This document shows positions 22,764-34,228 of a stretch of DNA of 64,000 nucleotides, one piece after another. The position numbers and the translations under genes were made by a program. This DNA comes from Litorilinea aerophila (lineage in GTDB: Bacteria; Chloroflexota; Anaerolineae; Caldilineales; Caldilineaceae). Positions within the stretch are counted from its first letter, which is position 1; the number at the start of each line of letters is the position of its first letter. Below the pieces are notes generated by a model. The model saw only the letters and a program-made list of their open reading frames with translations. It was not told where the DNA came from and did no database searches. The stretch is taken from positions 1 to 64,000 of the forward strand of contig CAMDEX010000001.1 of assembly GCA_945897075.1 (NCBI GenBank), read 5' to 3'.

Positions 22764-23150
22764 ATGAACACCCCTCCCCCTTCCATCTACGATCAGATTC
22801 TGGCCGTTGTACGGCTGATTCCGCCGGGCCGGGTCGCCAGCTATGGGCAGATCGCGTGGATTGTCAACGCGTCTTCGCCCCGGATGGTGGGCTATGCGCT
22901 GGCTGGCCTGCCCAACAATGCGGACGTACCCTGGCAGCGGGTGATCAACAGCCAGGGCGGCATCAGCCCGCGCGGCGATCCCCTCTCCAGCGGCCTTCAG
23001 CGGGAGCTGCTGGCGGCCGAGGGCATCGGATTTGGCCCCGATGGCCGCGTCGATTTTGCCCGCTTCGGCTGGGAGGGAGCCGACCCGGCGTGGCTGGCAG
23101 AGCAGGGCTTCACCGCCCTACCCTGGCCGGGGCGACGCTACCGGCGCTGA
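22764..23150 (+). CDS. Alkyltransferase-like (ATL) protein, MGMT fold without active-site Cys
   Basis: IPPGRVASYGQIAWIV...VPWQRVINSQGGIS, i.e. PWQR in place of PCHR. Confidence 0.9.
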   Translation: MNTPPPSIYDQILAVVRLIPPGRVASYGQIAWIVNASSPRMVGYALAGLPNNADVPWQRVINSQGGISPRGDPLSSGLQRELLAAEGIGFGPDGRVDFARFGWEGADPAWLAEQGFTALPWPGRRYRR

Positions 23151-23177
23151 CCTTTTCCACCTCTACAGGAGAATTGT

Positions 23178-23576
23178 ATGAACAAGCAGAGTGACCGATT
23201 GGCCGTCTGGCATCGAGTCGTCTTCGAGCGGGACGACGCGGGGCTGGAAGCACTCCTGGCCGCGGATGTCCGTTTTCGCTCGCCCTTTTTCTGGAAGGCG
23301 AAGGAGGGGTCAGCCATCGCCAGCGCGATTCTGCGCGCGGCGACAGCCGTTTTCAGCGACTTCACCTATCAACGCGAGTGGCTGGACGGCAACGATTGGG
23401 CGTTGGAGTTCAGCGCCAAAGTGGGTGATCTGTCGGTGAAGGGGATCGATCTGATCCGTTGGAACGACGCTGGGCAGATTGTGGAGTTTGAGGTGCTGGT
23501 ACGCCCGGCCAACGGTTTGCAGGCGCTGGGGATGGCGATGGCGGCCAGACTGGCGGAGATGGGGGTAGTACTATAG
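23178..23576 (+). CDS. SnoaL/NTF2-like protein
   Basis: LEALLAADVRFRSPFFWKAKEG...FSDFTYQREWLDGNDWALEFSAKVGDLSVKGIDLIRWNDAGQIVEFEVLVRP. Confidence 0.75.
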   Translation: MNKQSDRLAVWHRVVFERDDAGLEALLAADVRFRSPFFWKAKEGSAIASAILRAATAVFSDFTYQREWLDGNDWALEFSAKVGDLSVKGIDLIRWNDAGQIVEFEVLVRPANGLQALGMAMAARLAEMGVVL

Positions 23577-23640
23577 GTATTGGGTATTGGGTATTTCGTA
23601 GTCGATCCATCTCTACCAAATTTCCAATACCCAATACCTT
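23577..23640. repeat. Facing heptamer arms GGTATTGGGTATTGGGTATTT / AAATTTCCAATACCCAATACC
   Basis: Read directly. Confidence 0.85.
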
Positions 23641-23645
23641 CTTTT

Positions 23646-23912
23646 TTAGTTCCTCGGCATCGGCTCGATGCCCAGACCCTCGCTGAAACGGCGCACCAGT
23701 TCGCCTTCCTCGGCATGTCGCCCCTCAGACTTCTTGCTATAGATCACTTTGTCGGCGACCAACACTTCAAAGCGCCCCCCACTGGAAGGGATGAGTTTGA
23801 CGTTTTCAATGACCGGTGTGAAATTCTCCAATAATTCGGCCGTCGCACGGACGGCGCGGGATGTGTAGTTTCATTGTACGCAGTATTCAATGCTCACAGC
23901 GTATTTCTGCAT
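23646..23912 (-). CDS. SelW/Rdx-family selenoprotein (CxxU; TGA 23871-23873 read as Sec14)
   Basis: Translation from ATG 23912: MQKYAVSIEYCVQ-U-NYTSRAVRATAELLENFTPVIENVKLIPSSGGRFEVLVADKVIYSKKSEGRHAEEGELVRRFSEGLGIEPMPRN. The ORF track shows only the part after the TGA. Confidence 0.85.
23839..23855 (-). promoter_or_regulatory. SECIS-like hairpin downstream of the SelW-like UGA
   Basis: GCCGUC-CGUGC-GACGGC perfect 6-bp stem; loop begins 21 nt after UGA and has G at loop position 2. Confidence 0.65.
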
Positions 23913-24167
23913 GACCTGTCTCCTCTGCAATGGGTTGCCTGCTCTCCTCCAAAAAGAGGCACAAGGCAGTATAAAAAACGTAGTGCCCAGTGATTATACC
24001 TTACCCCGAAGATTCCACGCAACTACTGGCAACTGATAACGACGAAAAAAAGAATGCAGATTTCGCAGATTCAATCCGTGTGAATCCGTGAAAATCCGTG
24101 GCAATCCCTGTTCTTATTTTCACATGAGGTGGTTTGATTTGAGTCCCGTTCTACTCGGTGATATAGT

Positions 24168-25538
24168 ATGGCTATGCAAAATCAGACGAAAGATAGCCTT
24201 TTTGTTCAGGGCGAAGCAGATCAGGCAGGTATTAACGAAAACAGAACTGGGGCGAGCCAAGACGACAAGAACCAGACAAATGAAGTGGGCCGTTCGTCAA
24301 AGTGGAGCCGTCGCCGCTTCTTAGGCGGCGTGGCAGCCGGCGTGGGTCTGCTGGCGGTGGGCTGCGGATCGGACGATCCTACCCCAACACCAACCAAGAC
24401 ACCACTCCCCGCCACCGCCCAGACTGCGTCCCCGGTAGGAACGCCTGCCGATGGCATATACAACCAGCACCTGCCGTTTGTGCGTTCCCAGGCCCTATCG
24501 CCCGTCGCACAGCCGACGCTGACGCCAACGCCGCCGAAGGTTGCCGAGGCTACGCCCGTGCCACCCACAGAGACACCGGTTGCTACGCCCTTTCCGCCGG
24601 GGCCGCCAAGCAAATTGGGGATATTTGTCTCGCGCAACGATCCCCAACTCTTTGAATTGTTGGCGACGGGTGGGGTGGCGGTGGTCAAGACGCTGGAATT
24701 GGATGTCAATTTTGCCAAGCAGATCAAAGAGACGTCGCCGCGCACGAAACTGATCGGGCGCATCGATCTGCCCCAGTTGCATCTGGATTCGATTGACCCT
24801 TTGACCGCGGCCAGGAGTTTCGTAGACGCCCTGCTGGTCTTTGCGGACGACGGACGTCGGCGCGAAACCTATGACGGCTGGGAAGCCTACAACGAGCCTG
24901 TGGCGGGCAACGGCGACGAGATGGCGAAGTTGGCCGATTTCGAGGCGGAACGCATCCGTCTGCTGGCCGAGCGGGGCATCCGCAGCGTCATCGGCAACTT
25001 TGGCACGGGCCAACCGCCGCTGGAGATGTGGGAACGTTTTCTGCCCGCACTACAGGCGACCAAAGAGTACGACGGCTGGCTGGGCTTGCATGAATATTCG
25101 GCACCGACGATCTATCATTTGAGTACACGGGATGGCGCGGGGCGCTATCCGGGGGTGACAGCGGGCGACACGGGCTGGCTGACCCTGCGCTACCGTCAGG
25201 TCTACAACCAGATTTTACGGCCGGCGGGGCTGGAGATTCCTCTGGTGATGACCGAAATGGGGGTGGATGGGCTGGTGGCAGAACGGCCCGGCCCGCTCGA
25301 TGCCCGCGGCTGGATTGATTTTCAGCAGTACTGGGCCGACAACGGCTACGGTCTGTGGGGGCCGGGGGCGTATGTGGAGCAGCTGGTCTGGTACGACCAA
25401 GCCATGCAGCAGGATGCCTACGTTCTCGGCGGCACGATCTATGCGTTGGCAGCCAGCCCTGGCTGGCAGAGCTACGAGATCGGCGGTGTGGTGACGCAGG
25501 TGTTGAAGCAGTATTTGAGTGTTCACGCGGGAGCGTGA
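24168..25538 (+). CDS. Tat-exported lipoprotein-like protein with glycoside-hydrolase-like domain
   Basis: [23 protein letters not shown]; Thr/Pro-rich linker; [42 protein letters not shown]. Confidence 0.7.
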   Translation: MAMQNQTKDSLFVQGEADQAGINENRTGASQDDKNQTNEVGRSSKWSRRRFLGGVAAGVGLLAVGCGSDDPTPTPTKTPLPATAQTASPVGTPADGIYNQHLPFVRSQALSPVAQPTLTPTPPKVAEATPVPPTETPVATPFPPGPPSKLGIFVSRNDPQLFELLATGGVAVVKTLELDVNFAKQIKETSPRTKLIGRIDLPQLHLDSIDPLTAARSFVDALLVFADDGRRRETYDGWEAYNEPVAGNGDEMAKLADFEAERIRLLAERGIRSVIGNFGTGQPPLEMWERFLPALQATKEYDGWLGLHEYSAPTIYHLSTRDGAGRYPGVTAGDTGWLTLRYRQVYNQILRPAGLEIPLVMTEMGVDGLVAERPGPLDARGWIDFQQYWADNGYGLWGPGAYVEQLVWYDQAMQQDAYVLGGTIYALAASPGWQSYEIGGVVTQVLKQYLSVHAGA

Positions 25539-25561
25539 GCGCACAACAACGATTGAGGACT

Positions 25562-25737
25562 AGCGCCGGTTGAGTAGGCGGGTGTTGTTTCCCGCCGTAT
25601 CGAAACCTTTAGATTGATCCTATCGAAATCCAGCGGGTCAGCGCTTTTATGCGCCCCACCCGTTCGCTTGATTTCGATACGCCTCGCAGACGCAGAATCC
25701 TTCGGATTCTGACGGCTACTCAATCAGCGCTCACTGG
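25562..25737. repeat. Long dispersed palindromic repeat, copy 2
   Basis: AGCGCCGGTTGAGTAG ... AGAATCCTTCGGATTCT ... GGCTACTCAATCAGCGCTCACTG. Confidence 0.85.
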
Positions 25738-25835
25738 ACTCGACTCATTTAATTGCGTGAGATCGCCGAATACTTTCACGCTTCACGCTTCACGTTTCAA
25801 AGAATCAAATTTCCTCCTTTCCAGGAGTTTTGTCC

Positions 25836-26216
25836 GTGTCACTTTCCATTATTCACATCGGCCTTGCCCAGAGCGCCACACTTTTTATGATCGCGCTGGG
25901 TGTGTGGGCGATTGTCTTTCGTCTGCGTTCCCGCCCGCTGGACGGTAGCTGGTATGGCGGGCTGGCTGTGGGCGAGATTTTGATGGTTGTCCAGTTTGCC
26001 ATCGGCTGGATTCTCTACGGCCAGGGGTTGGGCGACAATCTGCCCAGGGCCTTTGTCCACATTCTCTACGGTGCGGTGGCTGTGATTACCCTTCCTGCTG
26101 CTTACGCCTATCTGAGTAAAATGGAAGATGAGAATGTGAAGTCAATTCTTTTTGCGATTGTCTGCTTCTTTTTGATGGAGGTCGTGATTCGCGCCCGTGT
26201 CGTGGCGATAGTGTAG
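25836..26216 (+). CDS. Small polytopic membrane protein
   Basis: Four hydrophobic stretches; [28 protein letters not shown]. Confidence 0.65.
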   Translation: MSLSIIHIGLAQSATLFMIALGVWAIVFRLRSRPLDGSWYGGLAVGEILMVVQFAIGWILYGQGLGDNLPRAFVHILYGAVAVITLPAAYAYLSKMEDENVKSILFAIVCFFLMEVVIRARVVAIV

Positions 26217-26247
26217 GCGTCCCAGCCGCTGGAGAGGCGTGGGACGC
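26217..26247. repeat. Short hairpin GCGTCCCA...TGGGACGC between genes
   Basis: 8-bp perfect arms. Confidence 0.6.
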
Positions 26248-26260
26248 AAAAGGTGTCCCA

Positions 26261-26794
26261 ATGGCTAAGTCAGTGCTTGTGCTCAACGCTACATTTGAAC
26301 CGCTCAGTCTGGTCTCTGTGCGTCGCGCCGTCGTTCTGCTGCTGCACGAAAAGGCGGAACTGGTGGAGGCCACCGAACGGATGTTGTCCAGCGCCAGCCG
26401 CGCCTTTCCGGAGCCGCTGGTGATTCGGCTCACCCGTTATGTGCGTCTGCCCCACCGCACAGTCCCGCCCACCCGCTCGGGTGTGATGCTGCGCGACGCC
26501 TACACCTGCCAGTATTGCGGTGATACACCGGGCCGCTACGAGTTGACGGTGGATCACGTGGTGCCGCGCAGCCGAGGCGGCGGTCACGGCTGGGAAAATC
26601 TCACCACAGCCTGCAAGCGTTGCAACCACAAGAAGGGCAGCCAACTCTTGGAGGAGGCCCAAATGACGCTGCTGCGCAAGCCCTTCGAGCCGAGTTATAT
26701 CGCTCTGGTGTTGTTGAGCAACCCCATCGCGGCCAACTATTGGGAAACAATGATGAACGGGGCACTGCACGCCAATGACTATGCCGGCCTATGA
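26261..26794 (+). CDS. HNH endonuclease
   Basis: [48 protein letters not shown]. Confidence 0.92.
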   Translation: MAKSVLVLNATFEPLSLVSVRRAVVLLLHEKAELVEATERMLSSASRAFPEPLVIRLTRYVRLPHRTVPPTRSGVMLRDAYTCQYCGDTPGRYELTVDHVVPRSRGGGHGWENLTTACKRCNHKKGSQLLEEAQMTLLRKPFEPSYIALVLLSNPIAANYWETMMNGALHANDYAGL

Positions 26795-27416
26795 CGCACA
26801 CCAGGAGCTTCTCGCTTCGGTGGTACGCCGCATCGGGGATCTGAACGAACAATCACTGCTACAACTCTCCCAGCACATCAGCTATCTGAAGTGGCAGGAA
26901 GAGCTGTGGCACAGCCTGTTGGACGAGGCAGAGGCCGACGACGAGGGCCTCCGTCTCGTTTGGAAATATGACCTGCTGGATCACTTCGCCGCGGCGCGCA
27001 AAGAGGCCACCCGTCAGCCCGACCTGATGGAAATCAAAGTGGGCGTGGCCTCTGCGGGGATGATCCAGCAGTTGGCGCTCTGGCAGCATCCGCCCGTCGT
27101 CGGCAGCGCGGTGGTGGAATACGAAATCCACGTGCCGGTGGCGATTGACCGGCTGCGTATGCACTTCGCCGTGGGCATCCGCGACGGCGCGCTGATGGAG
27201 GGTGACAACCTGTGCGCCTTCCGCGTCTACGTCAACGGGATGCGTCTGTGGAGTACCACCAAACAGATCTGCGTCTGGGAGCGCCACCATCTCGACCTGC
27301 CCAACCTGGCCGGACAGACGGCGATTGTCCAACTGATGACCGACAGTCTGGGCGACAACCGCTGGAATTGGGCGGTCTGGGCCGAGCCGCAGTTGTTGGG
27401 ATACGCGGCGGAATGA
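26775..27416 (+). CDS. Hypothetical protein
   Basis: Long ORF overlapping the HNH stop, same codon style as neighbours. Confidence 0.6.
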   Translation: MTMPAYDAHQELLASVVRRIGDLNEQSLLQLSQHISYLKWQEELWHSLLDEAEADDEGLRLVWKYDLLDHFAAARKEATRQPDLMEIKVGVASAGMIQQLALWQHPPVVGSAVVEYEIHVPVAIDRLRMHFAVGIRDGALMEGDNLCAFRVYVNGMRLWSTTKQICVWERHHLDLPNLAGQTAIVQLMTDSLGDNRWNWAVWAEPQLLGYAAE

Positions 27417-27449
27417 GAAGGGAGGAAGGGAGGATAAGAAGAGTACCGC

Positions 27450-27533
27450 CACATTCCACCTGCCACCTGCAACCTGCCACCCGCAACTTTCCACCTGCAA
27501 CTTTCCACCTGCCACCTGCCACTCACCCTCTTT
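27450..27533. repeat. CCACCTG-type heptamer array
   Basis: 'ccacctgccacctgcaacctgccacccgcaactttccacctg...'; reverse complement of the unit at 45651. Confidence 0.8.
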
Positions 27534-27551
27534 TGCCTTTTGCCTTCTCTT

Positions 27552-28250
27552 ATGCCCGCACTTGACCTGATCGCTCTTCTTCTCATATTTCTCTGGGCCG
27601 CCTTTCTCTGCGGCGGCTGGCTGTGGGGCAAAGACGCGCAGCGCTACCGGCGTATGCCCGTGTGGACGCGCATGGCCTCGTCGGCTCTGCTAGTGCTGCT
27701 GGGCTGGTACGGTTTTCTGCTCGCGCCCGCTGGTGAGCAAATGGCCTACGCCCGGCTGATCGTAATCGGCATGACCTGCGGCTTTGTAGGCGATCTCTTC
27801 ATGGCCGGTCTGCTGCCCGCACCCTCCCGCGTGCTGGGGGGAATCGCCGCCTTTGGCGTGGGTCACGTGGCCTACATCGCCGCGATTGCAGGCTATCGCC
27901 CCGTCCTCTGGTGGGTGGTGGCGGTTAGCCTGCTGGCCGCGACGGGGTTGTTTTACGCGGTCTTCCTGCGCAACAAAAAGCGCAGCCCGTTGCTCTGGGC
28001 TGCGCTGGTTTACTCTCTACTGCTGGCTTCCACAGTCGGGCTGGGCGTCAGTCTGGCTCTGCAACTGCCCCTCTTTGGCGTGCTGGCGGTGGGCGGTCTG
28101 CTCTTCTTCGCCAGTGATCTCATCCTGGGACTGGAACTCTTCAACCGTACCCGCTTCCCCTACCTGGGCGATTGGGTCTGGCTCACCTACGGGCCGGGCC
28201 AGGCGCTGATTGTGCTGTCCATCTGGTCGGCGTTGCAGACGATTGGATAA
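27552..28250 (+). CDS. YhhN-family (lysoplasmalogenase-like) membrane protein
   Basis: GFVGDLFMAGLLP...LFFASDLILGLELF...YLGDWVWLTYGPGQALIVLS. Confidence 0.8.
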   Translation: MPALDLIALLLIFLWAAFLCGGWLWGKDAQRYRRMPVWTRMASSALLVLLGWYGFLLAPAGEQMAYARLIVIGMTCGFVGDLFMAGLLPAPSRVLGGIAAFGVGHVAYIAAIAGYRPVLWWVVAVSLLAATGLFYAVFLRNKKRSPLLWAALVYSLLLASTVGLGVSLALQLPLFGVLAVGGLLFFASDLILGLELFNRTRFPYLGDWVWLTYGPGQALIVLSIWSALQTIG

Positions 28251-28307
28251 GGGGGATGAGGAGAAGGGAGGAAGGGAGGCGTGTCCTCTTGTCCTCCCTT
28301 CCTCTTG

Positions 28308-28883
28308 TCATCCCTTCATCTTCACCACCGCGTCCCCTTGCCGAATCACCCCTGGCTGCACGACTTTGGCGCACAGCCCGCGCAGACGCATGGCTCGGCC
28401 TACCGGCGTCATCACGAATTTTTGGGCGTCGTTGCCAAAGCGGGCAGCAAATTTGGCGCAGCCCGTGTGGGGTTGGTCGGTCACTGCGATGACCGCGGAA
28501 CCAATCGCCAGCCGGGTTCCGACGGGTAGATTTTCCTCGCTCAGGTCAAAGTCCAGATACAACTGATCCCCGGCCAACTGCCAGCGCTCTCTGTCCTGGG
28601 CCACCAGAGCGATGAAACGGGTGTTGATCACATTCAGTTGCATATCCGGGTGGGCTTTGCCGTCCGCGCTGCGCGTGCTGGGGCGCTCGCTCCAATTGTC
28701 CCCCACCAGCCCGACAGTCATGTCGAGTTCGCCCTCTGTCAACACATCGCGCACCCCGCTCTGCGGACGGCGCACGATCAGATCCAACACGCCACCGTCT
28801 GCGGGGGAGAGGCGCACAGCTTCCAATCCGGCTTCTATCTCAGCAGTTGACAAATAGGTAGCTTCAGCGATCATTTTCTTCAC
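28308..28883 (-). CDS. MOSC-domain protein
   Basis: VGDNWSER...LNVINTRFIALVAQDRERW...GTRLAIGSAVIAVTDQPHTGCAKFAARFG. Confidence 0.85.
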   Translation of the reverse strand: MKKMIAEATYLSTAEIEAGLEAVRLSPADGGVLDLIVRRPQSGVRDVLTEGELDMTVGLVGDNWSERPSTRSADGKAHPDMQLNVINTRFIALVAQDRERWQLAGDQLYLDFDLSEENLPVGTRLAIGSAVIAVTDQPHTGCAKFAARFGNDAQKFVMTPVGRAMRLRGLCAKVVQPGVIRQGDAVVKMKG

Positions 28884-28899
28884 TCCTCATGGGGGTTGA

Positions 28900-28982
28900 A
28901 CCACAAAGTCACGAAGACACAAAGAAAGAAGAGGAAAGCCAAAAATCTGCTGTTCTTCGTGTCTTCGTGATTTTGTGGTTTG
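28900..28982. repeat. Inverted repeat AACCACAAAGTCACGAAGACACAAAGAA ... TTCTTCGTGTCTTCGTGATTTTGTGGTT
   Basis: Read directly; near-perfect arms. Confidence 0.85.
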
Positions 28983-29165
28983 TTGGCCGGGTTTGATTAC
29001 ACTGACATAGCATTCTACGCGCTACCTGCCCCCGGTGTCAAAATGGATTCGAGCCGCCCCGTGTGATACAATCCAAGCAGCCGTTTTCCACTCTCCTGTC
29101 CGTCTAAATCCTTCCCATCCGTGTAAATCCGTGTCCTTATTTCTGTGGAGGCCAGGAAGTTTTCA

Positions 29166-31136
<1,971 letters not shown>

Positions 31137-31155
31137 ACGGTTGATTGGGCGGGGA

Positions 31156-31260
31156 TCAGTGAGCGCTGATTGAGCGGTGTCCTGAGCCTGTCGAAGGGTA
31201 ACCGTCAGAATCCTTCGGATTCTGCGTCTGCGAGGCGTATCGAAATCGAGCGAACGGGTC
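31156..31260. repeat. Dispersed palindromic repeat, copy 3 (partial, inverted relative to copy 2)
   Basis: CAGTGAGCGCTGATTGAG...CAGAATCCTTCGGATTCTGCGTCTGCGAGGCGTATCGAAATCGAGCGAACGGGT; contains CGGTGTCCTGAGCCTGTCGAAGGG. Confidence 0.85.
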
Positions 31261-31292
31261 TACCTGTTTGGTTTCGAGCGGCGACAAAACAT

Positions 31293-31568
31293 CTATGCGC
31301 CACTATCGCCTGCCAGCCGTTCAGCCAGCCACAGATTGACGAGCGTCTCTGGCAGCAGACCACGCCGCCGTGCGCGATCTTCCAACTGGGAGTAGATTGT
31401 CGGTTCTACGACAATCCGGTGGCGGGGCAGGGCGCGTACAGTAATCTCCACCGCGTGGGTTTTTTCCCAATAGTCGTCCAAACTGTGGGTGTCCCAGAAC
31501 TCACCGATCGCTTCCGGGCTGGTTGCCTGTGAGATATCTGTTTTGTCCAAAAATTTAGGATTGTTCAT
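31293..31568 (-). CDS. CopG-type antitoxin-like protein (no recognisable toxin partner)
   Basis: ATSPEAIGEFWDTHSLDDYWEKTHAVEITVRALPRHRIVVEPTIYSQLEDRARRRGLLPETLVNLWLAERL. Confidence 0.75.
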   Translation of the reverse strand: MNNPKFLDKTDISQATSPEAIGEFWDTHSLDDYWEKTHAVEITVRALPRHRIVVEPTIYSQLEDRARRRGLLPETLVNLWLAERLAGDSGA

Positions 31569-31709
31569 ATCTTCTTCGTTCTCGTCTGTCCATATCTCTG
31601 GCGCTGATGTAATCTACAACATCCCAGAGTTTGTGTCAACAACTAATTTGATGTCGTTATCGCTCAAAATAGGCTATACTGTGAGTTATAAAGGAGGATT
31701 TTATCGCTC

Positions 31710-32819
31710 ATGCGTTGGAACTGGCAGAAGCCAGATTGGCCGAATTTTTCGTATGACAGAACGCAATTGGACGTCATGGAGGCGCGCTTCCTCTACGATT
31801 CCGGCGTTTTGTTCGGCGCGTTCAAGCATCTGACGGACAGCGAAACGAGCCAACTGACAGTCGAGCTGATCAGCAACGAGGCGCTGAAAACCTCGGCAAT
31901 TGAAGGCGAATACCTGAACCGGGAGAGTGTGCAATCTTCCATCCGTCATCAGTTGGGGTTGGAAGCAGATAGCCCCCCAGTCTCGCCGGCAGAAAAGGGT
32001 ATTGCCGAGTTGATGGTCAACCTCTACCGGACATTTGGCGAACCGTTGACCCACGCACAGCTATTTTTGTGGCATCGTATGTTGTTGCAAGGGCGTTGGC
32101 ATCTGCAGGATTGGGGGCGCTATCGCACCCACGTCGAACTAATGCAGGTTGTCTCTGTCTCCATGAATGAGATCAAAGTCCACTTCGAGGCTCCCCCATC
32201 AGAGCAGATGGCTGAGGAAATGGAGCGTTTTCTGTTGTGGTTCAATCAGACTTCGACAGACGGTGGAAATCGCCTGCCTGCACTGATCCGGGCCGGCATC
32301 ACCCATCTCTATTTTGTCTCGATTCATCCATTTGAAGATGGCAATGGGCGGATTGGGCGGGCACTTGCCGAAAAATCGTTGGCGCAATCTGTGGGCCAGC
32401 CAACGCTGATTGCACTCTCCTATCAAATCGAGAAACACAAGAAAGCCTACTACAACGCGCTGGCGCAGGCCAATCGTTCCAATGAGATCACGGCCTGGCT
32501 GCTCTACTTCGGCCAAACTATTCTGGACGCGCAAGCCTATACAAAGCTGCGGATTGAGTTTCTGATTGAGAAGACCAAACTTTTTGACAAACTGCGCGAT
32601 CATCTCAACGCCCGACAAACAAAGGCGCTGCTACGGATGTTTGGCGAGGGACCGGAAGGCTTTGCTGGCGGACTCAGCGCAAGTAACTACAGTGGGATTA
32701 CGAAGGCATCCAAAGCAACGGCCACCCGCGACCTGCAGGATTTGGTTGAGAAGGGCGCACTGGTTAAGATAGGTGATCGCAAGAGCACAAGATATTATTT
32801 AGCAGTCAGGCTGAGTTAG
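31710..32819 (+). CDS. Fic-domain protein with N-terminal inhibitory helix
   Basis: Fic motif HPFEDGNGRIGRAL; upstream TSAIEGE fits (S/T)xxxE(G/N). Confidence 0.93.
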   Translation: MRWNWQKPDWPNFSYDRTQLDVMEARFLYDSGVLFGAFKHLTDSETSQLTVELISNEALKTSAIEGEYLNRESVQSSIRHQLGLEADSPPVSPAEKGIAELMVNLYRTFGEPLTHAQLFLWHRMLLQGRWHLQDWGRYRTHVELMQVVSVSMNEIKVHFEAPPSEQMAEEMERFLLWFNQTSTDGGNRLPALIRAGITHLYFVSIHPFEDGNGRIGRALAEKSLAQSVGQPTLIALSYQIEKHKKAYYNALAQANRSNEITAWLLYFGQTILDAQAYTKLRIEFLIEKTKLFDKLRDHLNARQTKALLRMFGEGPEGFAGGLSASNYSGITKASKATATRDLQDLVEKGALVKIGDRKSTRYYLAVRLS

Positions 32820-32850
32820 CAAAACCATCAACCACAAAAAAGAGACCCGC

Positions 32851-33417
32851 GTGAACCTGTTCGACGCCATCCACACCCGCCGCACGATCAAAGAATTCAC
32901 CGCCCAGCCCGTCCCCGACGACCTGTTGATGCAGGCATTGGAGGCGGGACGCTGGGCGCAGAACCACCGCATGACCGAACCCTGGCGCTTTCTTATTCTA
33001 GGCCCCCAAAGCAGGCAGGCCATCGCCGCTATCAATGGGGATGCGCTGTTGGAGAAGACACGCGCCGACGCTGAGACGCAGGCCAAGATGCGCGCCGACG
33101 CCGAGGCCAAAATTCTCTCTAAACCGCGCATCGTGGCTGTCACCTGTTGTCTGTGCGGCGACAAAGAGGTGGAGCAGGAAGATTACGCCGCGGTCGCCTG
33201 CGCGGTACAGAATATCCAACTGGCGGCCTGGGGGTTGGGGCTGGGGATGCAGTGGAGCAGCAGCGGCTTCATCACCCGACCAGCAACCTACCAACTGCTC
33301 GGCGTAGACCCGGCGCGGGAGATGATCGTCGGTCTGCTCTACTTCGGCTACCCGGCCGTTGTGCCCGCTCCCAAACCGCGCAAGCCCCTGGCCGAGGTTT
33401 CGAGGACGCTGCCGTAG
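32851..33417 (+). CDS. Nitroreductase family protein
   Basis: AIHTRRTIKEFTAQPVPDDLLMQALEAGRWAQNHRMTEPWRFLIL; GLGLGMQWSSSGF. Confidence 0.88.
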   Translation: MNLFDAIHTRRTIKEFTAQPVPDDLLMQALEAGRWAQNHRMTEPWRFLILGPQSRQAIAAINGDALLEKTRADAETQAKMRADAEAKILSKPRIVAVTCCLCGDKEVEQEDYAAVACAVQNIQLAAWGLGLGMQWSSSGFITRPATYQLLGVDPAREMIVGLLYFGYPAVVPAPKPRKPLAEVSRTLP

Positions 33418-33445
33418 CTCTCTTGACTTCCCCGCATAGCCGCAG

Positions 33446-33489
33446 TACAATGTGGTCACGTCGCTGGATTTTGATGTAACCACATTGTA
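33446..33489. promoter_or_regulatory. Inverted repeat upstream of the TA operon, candidate operator
   Basis: TACAATGTGGT (33446-33456) and ACCACATTGTA (33479-33489), perfect 11-bp arms, just before the antitoxin start at 33505. Confidence 0.65.
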
Positions 33490-33504
33490 TTGAAGGAGAG
33501 AACG

Positions 33505-33762
33505 ATGGAAGAGATCGGTGTGCGCCAACTGAAGACCCACGCATCGGAGATTGTGCGCCGGGTGCGCGAGGAGCAGGCCCGGTATACAGTGACTTACCGG
33601 GGCAAGCCGGTGGGCGTGCTGATGCCCGTTCAGAACGTTGGTGAACCGGCTTTGGAGAAAGAGGATAGCTGGCAGCGCCTGGCAAAGTTGCGGGATAAAA
33701 TGGCGCGGTTGCCCCGCCCTACTATTTCTTTGACCGATGCTCTGGCGGAGATGCGAAGGTAG
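33505..33762 (+). CDS. Phd/YefM-type antitoxin
   Basis: MEEIGVRQLKTHASEIVRRVREEQARYTVTYRGKPVGVLMPV. Confidence 0.88.
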   Translation: MEEIGVRQLKTHASEIVRRVREEQARYTVTYRGKPVGVLMPVQNVGEPALEKEDSWQRLAKLRDKMARLPRPTISLTDALAEMRR

Positions 33763-33768
33763 AGGACT

Positions 33769-34227
33769 ATGCCAACACTCTATACAGTCGATGCCAGTGT
33801 CTTTGTCAATGCCTACAATATCCACGAAGCCGGACACGCGGAGAGTTTGCGCTTTGTCGCTTGGCTACAAAGCAGTGGGGAACCGATGCTTGCGCCTTCC
33901 CTACTTTTGCCGGAGGTCGCTGCCTCCATCAGCCGCGTCTATCGGGACGAAGCAATGGCTCTCGAATTTGCGGATAGTCTGCGCGCGTTGACCCATCTCA
34001 CCCTCATTCCGGTCAACGATACTGTCGCCTGGCAAGCCGCAGAAATCGCCGCCCAGTATCGGTTGCGCGGCAGCGATGCGGTCTATGTGGCGGTGGCTCG
34101 GCGCTACGGAGCTACACTTGTCACCCTGGACCGGGAACAACGGGAACGGGCCGCGGCAGTCGTCGAAACTCTTTCGCCAGCCGAAGCTGTGGCCGCACTT
34201 TCACGCCCAATAGACGAGGAAGGCTGA
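33769..34227 (+). CDS. PIN-domain toxin (VapC-type)
   Basis: YTVDASVFVNAYNIHEAGH...LRGSDAVYVAVARRYGATLVTLDREQRERA. Confidence 0.88.
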   Translation: MPTLYTVDASVFVNAYNIHEAGHAESLRFVAWLQSSGEPMLAPSLLLPEVAASISRVYRDEAMALEFADSLRALTHLTLIPVNDTVAWQAAEIAAQYRLRGSDAVYVAVARRYGATLVTLDREQRERAAAVVETLSPAEAVAALSRPIDEEG

Positions 34228-34228
34228 G

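Noticed and set aside
31170-31532. 120-aa ORF starting MSGVLSLSKGNRQNPSDSASARR
   Set aside because: N-terminal half is a translation of the dispersed repeat and the rest is antisense to the CopG-type antitoxin.
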